From the NCBI GenBank assembly GCA_017979445.1, contig CM030711.1, forward strand, positions 12,121,221 to 12,185,220: a DNA stretch of 64,000 bases. Reading direction: 5' to 3'. Below, one piece after another: positions 46,263 through 55,678 of the stretch. The stretch's first letter is position 1, and each line of letters starts with the position of its first letter. The translations under genes were made by a program, and so were the position numbers. The stretch is from Akebia trifoliata (taxonomy: Eukaryota; Streptophyta; Magnoliopsida; Ranunculales; Lardizabalaceae). The notes beneath the pieces were generated by a model that saw nothing but the letters and a program-made list of their open reading frames with translations, did no database searches and was not told the origin of the DNA.

Positions 46263-46955
46263 CAGTTGGTTCTTTAGTTGGGGCTGCTGTTTTTGGGTTA
46301 CAATAAGGGAGAAAAGAAAAGAGCAAAGTTGAAAGAAAGAGAAAAGAAAAGGGGGTGGACTTTGGAGAGTTAGAGCAAGAAGATTAAAGGGTAAACTTTG
46401 TCTGATTTGACTCATATTTGGAGTGGAAAATCCTTGCAATAAACTCTACAACTCTACCGATTTATTTTTTCAGATTAGCTTCTCTTTTTCATTTCTATTG
46501 AGAGATTTCATTGGTGAGACCTAAACCTTTCCCTTTTTATTTTCTATTGGAACCCATCTTTATTAGATGATGTTTATTGTATTGTTGAACCAAGAATATG
46601 TACTCTTGATGTTGATTGTAATCTTGTGAACCTCTAGATTAATCTTGAGAGAACTTTGGTGTAACCCATTATTGTTGATAGTGGAAGATTTGGGTGTGGA
46701 CTACCAAGACAAGTCCCGTGGTTTTTACCTTCACTTTGAAGGGTTTTCCACACTAAAAATCTTGTGTTGTTGCTTGTGGTTGTTTATTTTGCTTAGTTTG
46801 ATTATCTTGCACTTAGATTGATATTATTCGGTATAATGGTGGTGTTGATATTGGTTGGATATTTTTAGCCTATTTTTGTCACTCAAGGAGGGAAAGGGTT
46901 TGATCTTCGCTGTGGATTATATTACACATTGTGTGGTTGTTTTCCCAACAACTCA

Positions 46956-48701
46956 AAATTGAAGCTTGGCCTTAAATTTTAGGACCGAAATCCAAAATAA
47001 CCAAATCGAAACCAAAATTTTTTGTTCAAATTTTGGTTTTCATATTTGAAACCAGACCAAACTGAATGAAAACCCAAATAGAACCCAAACCAATTAATAC
47101 CCAAAAAAAAAAAAACCTCTGAAAATTTTGCCCCCACCCCACTTTTTCTCTATAGTTATACAATTGGCGACAAAGTATCTATTTTATAGTAGTAAATAGT
47201 TACCAATCAGAAGAAAGTTTCTTTATATATATAATTAATACAATAGATAACAAATTAAGTATGTGTATGGTTAGGACTCCTAGTGTAATGCCTTAGATTT
47301 TCAAAACGTATCTATGGGTCATTAATCATCATATTATATCTATCTCAAGAAAATTTTATATTAAGATTGGTCACGTATGTAGATTCTGAAAAATGCAATG
47401 ACATTATAAGGCCCGTATCGAAAAATACCTTAAATAGACTCTAAATATGTGGAAATCAGAGCCCGGGACATAGACTCTATAAATAAAAGAAACAAACTCG
47501 AAAATGATACTCAAATTCCTATACGTCACTTAAAATAACAAACTTATTAGATATTTATGAACTTTCCATTCTCTTCTTTTAGAGTTAAATTCTAACCCTA
47601 GCCTCCTTAGAGTTAGAATCATTACAAAAACAATGTGCATTTAGAGTGGAACTTTAAGGCTATTTTTTAACGACGTTTCTTTAAAAACTGCCAATAATTC
47701 CTTGATCAATTAATTTATTTTATTTAAAATATATAAAATAAAGGTAACAACGGTTTGTAAATCTGATAGAAAAGAAACAATGACGTTTCTTATAAAACTG
47801 TCGATAATTCGTGGATCAAATTTTAAAATTTAATTAAATTTCCCTCTCTTGTCTCTAAAATCTCTCTGAGTGTTAAGTTTAGCTCCAAGCTCTAGAAACT
47901 CAAATTCTCTCTCTCTCTCTCTCACTCTCACTTGATTAATCTCGTGCCATTGATAAGAAATTGAAAGGTTTTATATGTAATCTCTGATTGAAGCCAGCAT
48001 TTTCTACTTTTGAACAACGATCTGAGTTCGATTTAACCCCAATCAAGTTAGGGTTTCATGATTTTCTTGGTTAAAATTATGATATTTGAATCTTGATTTA
48101 ACCCTTTAAAGAGTTTCCAAGCAACAGTATTATTTTATATACTTATCGGATTAACCTAGTATTGAATCTTGTAAATAAGATTTTATGATGTAGAACCTAT
48201 CTATTAGGTTTTGATGTTATTTGAGCACAAAGGGGGGACTTAATTATCTTTAAAAACCTTAAAAAAATTTAACAAATTAACTATTGATTGTATTTAGGTG
48301 CAGAACTTGCTTAATTATATGGACTATTTTTCAGAATTTTCTTTAGTTTTTAAGCTTTTTGACATAGGAAAACAATGAAATTAGCATTTTTTTTAGTTGA
48401 TTGCCTTATTTTATTTATTTATTTATGAAGGGATGGGGTCATCTTTGCTCATGCAAACCCCTATGCTCCTCATTTGAAGATGAAACCATGGAGTTGCCTT
48501 TGATGATGTATATGCATTGGGTAACAAAAAAAGTAGTTTGGTTTTGGATTCTATAACCACGCTTTATTTCTTACTCTACAATTAGAGAATCATGTAAAAA
48601 AATATTAGGTAATGTAGTGGTTAAGGAGAGCTGAGAATGGGGGTAAATAATTTGGTGGTTAGGTAAAAAACTGTAAATGAGGAGGCCCTTGTTTGGCTAG
48701 G
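46956..48701. other. Intergenic mosaic of TE fragments
   Basis: 46970-47100 is rich in 'accgaaaccaaa' words, as in MITE ends. A 110-bp-spaced direct repeat is listed separately. The stretch 47880-47930 has CT runs like a 5' leader, but no gene follows it. A coding-looking scrap near 48430-48540 is too short to assign. Confidence 0.35.
47671..47830. repeat. Direct repeat with 'gacgtttctt' motif (possible CACTA end)
   Basis: 'cgacgtttctttaaaaactgccaataattc' (47671) and 'tgacgtttcttataaaactgtcgataattc' (47781) are 110 bp apart. Similar 'gacgttttttaaaaacgtcg' words occur near the ends of plant CACTA transposons. No CACTA terminus was found here, so the class is a guess. Confidence 0.4.
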
Positions 48702-48753
48702 GATAATTATAAAATTACCCCACAAATCAATAAGGGTAACCCACACCATAGTC
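48702..48753. mobile_element. Single end of the MITE family seen at 32972-33369
   Basis: 'aattataaaattaccccacaaatcaataagggtaacccacaccatagtc' matches the terminal repeat at 32974-33021 (aattataaaagcaccctatgaattaataagggcaatccacaccatagcc). The opposite end is not nearby, so it is a fragment. Confidence 0.65.
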
Positions 48754-48899
48754 AAAATTTTTTTTTTCTTTCTTAGGTGGAAATGTAGAGTCATGAAAAA
48801 AATAGAAAATGCACTTGTCTTGTCTTATGTTGAAGATCGTAAATCTGTTAAAGATTTTGTTCTTCGAGATAGGTTCATGATTTTGCTATGATCAAATTT

Positions 48900-49080
48900 T
48901 GGATGTAGTTTTGGTACGATTTGTTGGTACAGAGATCGGTAGAGATTTGTTGGAATAGGAGATCCAGATCTATTGGTGTAGAGATTGGCGAAAATCTAGA
49001 TTTGCTGGTGTAGAGATCGATGGAGATTTGTTGGTCTAGGAGATCCAGATCGAAAGTTGAAGAGACCTTGCGATTGGTTC
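48900..49080. repeat. Degenerate repeats 'gagatttgttgg..taggagatccagatc'
   Basis: The phrase 'gagatttgttggaataggagatccagatc' (about 48943) recurs as 'gagatttgttggtctaggagatccagatc' (about 49023), with partial copies between. It lies before the gag of the copia remnant, so it may belong to that element's leader. Confidence 0.6.
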
Positions 49081-49239
49081 ATGCGTACTTATCAAAGAAA
49101 ACTCATCACCGAGACCACAAACTTGTTCTCTAAAAAGGGAACTCATTATCTTATTTGCTTTTTCTTATTAAAAAAATGAGTTAAAAATTATTGAATCATT
49201 TGAGACAAAATCGATTCCGATTGTTGTTCAATTTGAAGG

Positions 49240-51082
49240 TATTTTTAATGTAGGGATTATTCTTACTGAATCAAATTATGATGTTTGGCCCCAGTTGATG
49301 GAGATGCATATTGCTGAAAGGGAGAAACTCTCCTATAGTCGTGGCAAGACGAAGTCACCTACTGAATCAGAAGATGGGTATGACAAGTGGTATGCCGAAA
49401 ATCAGAAAGTGAAGAGGTGGTTCTTAATGTCTATGAGTCCAGAAATTATGAAGCGTTATTTACGCTTACCCACTGCGCATGATATCTGGAGTACTCTATC
49501 AAAAGCCTTTTATGATGGGAGTGATGAGTTGCAAGTTTTCGCCTTTAACTAAAAAGCCTTCATCGCCAAACAAAATGGAAAATCTCTATCTGAATATTAT
49601 GGAGAGTTAACTAAGATTTTATGAGAGTTGGACCATCGCGATAAAGTGGTCATGAAAGATCCAGATGACATTGAAGCGTATCGAAAGTCTATCAAGCGAT
49701 TAAGGGTTCACATCTTTCTTGCCGGATTGGATAGTGATTTTGAACAAGTTCGTAGAGAGATTCTACGCAAAGATCTAGTTCTAGACTTGGAAGGATGCTA
49801 CTCTTTACTTCGACGAGAAACAATACGTCGGGCAACTTTGAAAGGGGAATCCAAAAATTTTGAAACTTCAGCCATGGTGGCTCGAAATCGATCAAATCAA
49901 AACTAGCAGGATCATACTCTTCCCAATCAACTTAAAGCCACCAACGGTGCAGACAAGTCTACCTACAAATGCACCCATTGCAATCAGATTGGTCATACCT
50001 AAAGTCATTGTTTCGAGCTTGTGGGATATCCGGAATGGTGGGATCATAGTCGTTGGAAGAAGAATTCGAAGAAGACCTCCACTACAACAGTTGTTGAAAC
50101 AAAGACTAAAAATAAGATTGCTGAAAAGGCCTTAAGGTTGGTAGTAATTGCAGAAAATGATGGTAAGGTTTTAAATATTTCTACACCAATTTCTAATAGT
50201 GCATGGATAATTGATTTTGGTGCTACAGATCATATGACCTTTGATTCTAGACAGGTCTCATCTCTTAATTCGTCCTCACAAAAATATGTTTCTACAGCCA
50301 ATGGTACTTCACAATAGTTATTGGGGAAGGATCTTTGACCCTCACTGATAATCTGAATTTAGATTCTGTTTTAGTTGTTCCATCTTTAGATTGTAACATT
50401 TTGTCAGCTTCCCAAATAACCACAACTTTATCGTGTGGTTTAATATTTTGGCCTGATTTTTGTGTGTTTCAAGACATCCAAACAAAGCAGACGATTGGTT
50501 GTGGTATTAGGCGAAGGAAGCTGTATTTCTTGGACTTAATGTCAAAAAGTTCTGATAAGCTATGACAAGCATTGATAGTGGATGGTTCGGAGAGGGAGAA
50601 AAAGAAATCTAAAATCTAGTTGTGGGATCGACGTCTAGGGCATGCTTCCTTTGGTTATTTGAAAAAATTATTTCCTAGTTTATTTATAAAATTTTATGTT
50701 TCTAGATTACGCTGTGATATTTGTAAACTAGCAAAGAGCCACCGTGCTTCATTTCCATTATGTTTGAATAAAAGTCCACTTCCTTTTATGGTTATACATT
50801 TCGATGTTTGGGGTCCGTCAAAAGTTACTATTTGGGGGGGATCACATTGGTTTTTTATCTTTATTGACGACTATACCAGGATGGCCTGGTTGTGCTTGAT
50901 AAAGTCCAAAGGTAAAGTGAACTTATTATTTCAAAAGTTCCATAAAATGTTTAAAAACTCAATACAATGCACATGTTTAGGTTCTTCACAATGATAATGG
51001 GGGGCAATATCAAAGTTTTGACCTTCAGTAGTATTTGGAAGCACATAGAACTATTCACCAAACCACTTGTTCCAATACACCC
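49240..51082 (+). pseudogene. Ty1/copia gag-protease-integrase remnant, cut by a gypsy insertion
   Basis: Gag text (LTESNYDVWPQLMEMHIAE, KRWFLMSMSPEIMKRYL) opens the region, followed by a zinc knuckle CTHCNQIGHT*SHC (about 49971-50012) containing a stop. The protease motif reads DFGATDHM where DSGA is expected (about 50213). Integrase follows from about 50620: LWDRRLGHASFG, the zinc-finger Cys pair CDICKLAKSH, the first Asp in HFDVWGPS and the second in NDNGGQYQS. The text then reaches HQTTCSNTP, just before the QQNGVAERK-type Glu segment of this family, and stops at 51082 where the Tat-type LTR begins. Several stops and frameshifts are present. No 5' LTR boundary was identified. Confidence 0.82.
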
Positions 51083-51508
51083 TATAGACACCCAAATTTG
51101 ACCGGGCCCTCGATACAAAATGCCCCCAAAATCGTAAAAATTGGAATGGGCTCCGAGGCCCAAACCTACAAAAATCCAATAAATTTTGTCATTCATTTTT
51201 CAATAAATGGCCCAAGACTTCTTACATGGACCACAGACCAAAAACTTACCCACTTCTTTATATCCCTTAACCCATTCTTATTCTAACCAAATCCAAGCCC
51301 ACTCAACTCAATCCAACATAAGCCCAAACTCATTCTTATTCTACCCATTATCCAAACCTATTCAACTCAACCCAAATCCATTCCTATTCAACCAACAACC
51401 TAAGGCCAACCAAACACTCTACCTAAGCCCAAATCATTCAACCCAAACCCAACTCAACCCAATCCAACATCACAACCAATCACCACAATCAAGAAGGTGT
51501 GACACATG

Positions 51509-51813
51509 TCATCACCCTATCTCACCTCCCTCATCCCCAACCTATCCCATCACCTTTTCTTTAAATATCATCTACCCATACCTCCAACCTACACCTCTCC
51601 CATAATCTATCCTATCCATTCTCTCAAATCAAACACTTACAACCTACACCCCCCCCCATCACTCCCTACTAACCAACCATCACCCTCCCCTAATCTACCC
51701 TCATCATTTCCTACAAAACCTACATCTACAATCTAAACTTACACCCATCCTCTCAAATCAAACACTTATCATTTCCTATCAACTCATCCCAACCCTTCAT
51801 TTCCACCTACTTT
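51509..51813 (+). other. 305-nt G-free tract in LTR copy 3
   Basis: No G occurs on the + strand from 51509 to 51813. After three Gs, another G-free run follows at 51823-51963. The tract is built of 'ctcatcaccc', 'ctctcaaatcaaacactta' and similar words, including a phrase repeated at 51624 and 51752. The flanking LTR is also C-rich and G-poor. Confidence 0.95.
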
Positions 51814-52622
51814 GACACATGGCATCATCTCCCTCACCCTCCCAAAATATCATCAATCACCCTCTTAAATCCTCCATTCTCTTAAATCAAACACCACTTA
51901 ATCACAACCACCATCTTAAACACCCATCATCTCATCTCATCTCACCAAACACTACAACCAATTGGATTGGGTAGGATCCAAATCATTTGGGTCAAAACTC
52001 ACTCATTTAACCTTCTTACACAAATACCCTTCAAACCTCATCAATTTACACATAACCCTCTCTTAAACCCCACACCATTCTATCATTTCTCATCATTTCA
52101 CCCAATTCTACCCCTCAAAATAACTCCCAAATTCTATAAAAATCCCATCATTCTCAACTCTCAATCCCTAATGAAAAATCCAATATCCAACACTTAATGA
52201 AAAATTAAGAAAAATACCTCAAAAAAATCACAACTCAACCCTCAACTCTTTACTCTCTCTCTACTCCTAACCACCACTCTCAACTCTCAACCTTCTCTCA
52301 AACAAATCAAGAAAGGAAAAAAAAAGATTCAAAGGAGAACATCTTGGAAGATCTAAGAAAATCAAGATTGGATCAAGGTGAGTTTGACAAAAGAATACCT
52401 TCTTTAACTCCCCTCTTCTACTCACCCCTTTCTATACACATTTGCACACACCACCATGGTTTGAACCATCAAAGGGGACCTCTTTGTTAATAAGGGTGTC
52501 CTTAATGGACTAAACCAACGTCAAAGCCCTTCCTATACGAGGGCACATATCGGTTTTTAATTTCTATCATGTCATTTTCACTTTTGAAAGTTGACCGAAT
52601 CTGAGGTTACCACCTACGGTAG

Positions 52623-52657
52623 ATGGAGTAGGGTGCCTAACACCTTCCCTACTCCAT
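52623..52657 (+). promoter_or_regulatory. LTR hairpin, copy 3 (11-bp stem, 13-nt loop)
   Basis: Arms ATGGAGTAGGG (52623-52633) and CCCTACTCCAT (52647-52657) pair perfectly around TGCCTAACACCTT (52634-52646), the complement of AAGGTGTTAGGCA. Confidence 0.7.
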
Positions 52658-52862
52658 AGATGGACCCCCTTACCTTCAATCAAGGTTGGACCATGTATCC
52701 TATCTATACGAGAGTCATCAAATGTCAAAATGACATGTTTTTCAAAAAATACAACTTCGGGTGACCATTCACACCCATTTTCGATAATTAATGGTAGCGA
52801 CTCCAAAATCCCCCAAAGTGGAGGGATGTTTCAAAAGAGTTGAAAATCCCATCTCCACAGCT

Positions 52863-52880
52863 TGGCGATTCCACTGGGGA
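52863..52880 (+). other. Primer binding site of the Tat-type element
   Basis: TGGCGATTCCACTGGGGA starts 3 bases after the LTR end. It resembles the TGGCGACTC.GCTGGGGA-type primer sites (arginine tRNA) of Tat/Ogre elements. The tRNA assignment is from memory. Confidence 0.65.
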
Positions 52881-53660
52881 CTACATACTAGTAGGTCTGA
52901 CCCTCGCCTTTGATTCGATTATTTAAAAAAAATAAAATGTTTGTTTTCTTTTTTGTTTTGTTTTGTTTTTGTTAATCTACTAACGTTTGCTTTATTTATT
53001 TATTTCACAAGTTTCATATGGAAATGGTTGTAATGTTTATTTACATAAGCTTTTTGTTTTATTTTTATTTTTTGACAAGGAATGTAAGGATGGATACATA
53101 TTCTTCAAAAAAATGCACGCACATGCACATGCGATTCATAGCCCTATGCATAATCCACCCCCTCCTTCTTAAATTTCTAATCCCAGATGCCGGTATTCTC
53201 TAGCCCTCGAGATCGCTATTTTGGGTGGCAGGGAGGAGAACATCCACCCCATTCACCAACCTAAGACATGCACACTTCAGTGTACATCGAGGTTTGAAGA
53301 ATGGGTAACCGAAAAACTACATATAAACCGCATGCATCGAAGCGTAATTAATAGAAAAAGGACACTAAGGCTTTCAAAATTAATTCCATATCCATCCCAT
53401 GCTCCTATGTGATGTAATTTTTTTTTTAGCCCACGATGGAAAGTTGTATAGATGATAGGAGGTTTCCCCTTTTATGTTCTGTTTCATGTCCCTCTAGGTA
53501 AAGGGGAAAATCGCTTTTTGTTTATGTTTGCATTATAAAAAAAAAGTGATATTTTTGTGGCCCAAGCCAAAAAACAGAGGCTACGTGCCTCAAAATCCAT
53601 AAATTATGGGTTAAAATGGGATGAGGAGAAAAAACAGAGCAAGTTTGGAGAGCCAGAAAA
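52881..53660 (+). other. 5' leader of the Tat-type element
   Basis: Non-coding leader between primer site and gag. It includes TTTATTT and GTTTTGTTTTG repeats near 52940-53000. Open frames here (52987, 53018, 53221) have no recognisable domain. Confidence 0.5.
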
Positions 53661-53666
53661 GGTTAT

Positions 53667-53870
53667 GGTCCGTGTTTGCAGCACGGACTCAAGAAAAAGG
53701 ATCTGGTCCGTGTTTGAAGCACGAACTCAAGAAAATGGTAAAGTCCGTGTTTGAAGCACGAACGAGTGTAAAAAGTAAATTATTTTTTTTTTTTAATGTT
53801 CTGGTCTGTATTTGAAGTACGGATCAGCAAAAAATGTTTGGTCTGTACTTGAAAAACGGACCCAAAAAAA
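53667..53870 (+). repeat. Array of five small hairpins in the Tat leader
   Basis: Five units of the type GTCCGTG-TTTGAAG-CACGGAC, starting near 53668, 53706, 53743, 53804 and 53841. Arms vary but mostly stay paired (for example GTCTGTA / TACGGAT with a G-T pair, and GGTCTGT / ACGGACC). Spacer text 'tcaagaaaa' recurs between the first three. Confidence 0.75.
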
Positions 53871-54110
53871 AAAAAAATTTCTCATTTTATTCCTTATGTT
53901 AATCCTGACAACTTTCCTTCTCAGAGTTTTTTTTTATTTTGAGTTTTAAGACTTGAAAATGATCGAACGACTCACTTCACCCTTAAACTCAGGGTCTACC
54001 ACTTAGAATTGATCCCGCTCATGATTGATGTTGCCAAATGCGACACGCTATCGATCTAAGTTATAATCAAACCCATTATCATCTCTTACTAAGTATCCAT
54101 TTTAAAAATT

Positions 54111-54345
54111 GGGTTCATGACCCAAACCCACTTCAATTGGGTCCGCGACCCAGATCCGGATCCATTCCAACTGGGTCTGACCCAGACCCGCTTCAACTGG
54201 GTCAGCGACCCAGATCCAGTTCAACTAGGTCCACAACCCAGATCTGTTCAACTGGGTCCACGACCTAGATCCATTTGGACCCAGATCCACTTCAACTGGG
54301 TCCACGACCCAGATCCATTTCAAATCGGATCCACGTCCCAAATCC
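54111..54345 (+). repeat. Array of GGGTC(N)GACCC hairpin words
   Basis: At least seven words of the form GGGTCCGCGACCC, GGGTCTGACCC, GGGTCAGCGACCC or GGGTCCACGACCC, separated by 'cagatcc(a)(c)ttcaact'. Each word is an inverted repeat with a loop of 1-3 bases. Unit length is irregular, about 25-40 bp. Confidence 0.8.
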
Positions 54346-54654
54346 ACGACCCATATCGAATCAAGTCCATGATCCATCTATGATCTAGCAAGGCTAACAA
54401 CCGATCAATCAACTCAAATAAATTCAATCTCTTTCAAAAAAAAAAAGAGGATTTCGAAAAGTACCAATTGCAGTCCTTGATCAAAGTCGGTGCCTAGAAA
54501 GATCTTACCCAGTTGATATGAGGGGATAGACTACGTTTATTCAGGGAATAAGGTGATTTAAGAGTGCCATTTGGAGATCTGCCTGGCTGGCGATGATTTC
54601 AGAGAACTGAATTTGAGGCTACCAAAAACATGGGTTATTCCAACTTGATTCATC

Positions 54655-55510
54655 TCAGAAATTATTTTTTCGAAATATTTTCTCGACTCCGTGTCGACGC
54701 CAGCTCTGTGCTGATGAAATTACCTTTTCAAAATATTTTTCCGATTCCATGTCGATGCCAGCTCCGTGCTGATGAAATTACTTTTTCAAAATGTTTTTTC
54801 GACTCCGTACTGTTGTAATTTCTGTTCAAAAGGTTTTACTGACTCCGTGTCAATGCCAGCTCAATGCTGATGAAACTTATTTTCAAAACATCCTAATGAC
54901 TCCGTGTCGATGCCAGCTCCGTGCTGATGTAACTTCTTTTCAAAATGCTTTACCGACTCCGTGTCGATGCCAGCTCCGTGCTGATGTAACTTCTTTTCAA
55001 AATGCTTTACCGACTCCGTGTCGATGCCAGCTCCGTGCTGATGTAACTTCTTTTCAAAATATTTTACCGACTCCGTGTCGATGCCAGCTCCGTGCTGATG
55101 TAACTTCTTTTCAAAATGTTCTTTCGACTCCGTGTCGATGCCAGCTCCGTGCTGATGTAATTTCTTTTCAAAATGCTTTACCGACTCCGTGTTGATGCCA
55201 GCTCCGTGCTGATGTAATTTCTTTTAAAAAATACTTTACCGACTTTGTGTCGATGCCAGCTCAGTGCTGATGAAACTTATTTTCAAAATATCCTATCGAC
55301 TCTGTGTCGATGCCAGCTCCGTGCTGATGAAACTTCTTTTCAAAATGCTTTGCCGACTCCGTGCCGATGCTAGCTCCATGCTGATGTAATTTCTTTGTTA
55401 AAATACTTTATTGACTCCGTGTCGATGCCAGCTCCGTGCTGATGTAATTTCTCTTTCAAAATATCTTACTGACTCTGTGTTGATGCCAGCTCTGGCTGAT
55501 GTAATTCTTT
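54655..55510 (+). repeat. 57-bp tandem array, ~15 copies
   Basis: The phrase 'gtgtcgatgccagctccgtg' recurs at 54904, 54961, 55018, 55075 and 55132, that is every 57 bp, with more diverged copies on both sides and one shortened copy near 54800. Because 57 is a multiple of three and the copies lack stops, a long frame (54791-55195) arises by chance. It lies in the leader between primer site and gag. Confidence 0.92.
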
Positions 55511-55678
55511 TTTCTCAAATGATCTAGTTCTGCACTGACAAACCATGTTTTTTTAAAATTCACTTAACTAAAATTTTCTTTTGGGTGACATCCCTAATAA
55601 TTACCGGACATAATAAAACATCATGCATTTTCTTTTTGATAAGTAAGATAGTAACGCTTGGTCTTTTATACCCGCAGG

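Larger units (their letters stand above)
41399..46950 (+). mobile_element. Complete, young Ty1/copia retrotransposon
   Basis: The 5552-bp element is bounded by TGTTGGG...CCCAACA LTRs and the perfect target duplication ACTCA (41394-41398 and 46951-46955). 5' LTR 41399-42167 (769 bp), 3' LTR 46162-46950 (789 bp). They are very similar by eye; the main difference is the length of a poly-A tract (about 15 versus 32). The primer site TGGTATCAGAGC (42170-42181) pairs with initiator tRNA-Met. The polypurine tract is GAGATGGAGGGGGAGA (46144-46159). The near-identical LTRs say it inserted recently, yet the polyprotein is full of stops, so it probably moved using proteins supplied in trans, or was copied from a dead master. 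Confidence 0.95.
51083..52859 (+). mobile_element. 5' LTR of a Tat/Ogre-type Ty3/gypsy element (copy 3)
   Basis: It starts TATAGACACCCAAATTTGAC (TG mutated to TA) and ends ...CTCCACA at 52859, length 1777 bp. The start is the reverse of the ends of the three minus-strand copies. The shared block GGTAGCGACTCC lies at 52793-52804, with the hairpin at 52623-52657. The primer site follows 3 bases later, so this is a 5' LTR. It interrupts copia integrase. Its U3-like half is almost free of G. Confidence 0.82.

Noticed and set aside
47671..47830. CACTA transposon
   Set aside because: Only the internal motif resembles CACTA ends; no CACTA terminus or 3-bp duplication found, so kept as a plain repeat.
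48430..48540. Possible small exon (contains an ATG and a short coding-like stretch)
   Set aside because: Too short, no splice context or family resemblance.
53557..53815. Overlapping short frames rich in Lys/Arg
   Set aside because: Produced by the hairpin array in the retroelement leader.
54791..55195. 134-residue frame of Cys/Gln/Arg-containing repeats
   Set aside because: Arises because the 57-bp period is a multiple of three; no sign of protein selection.
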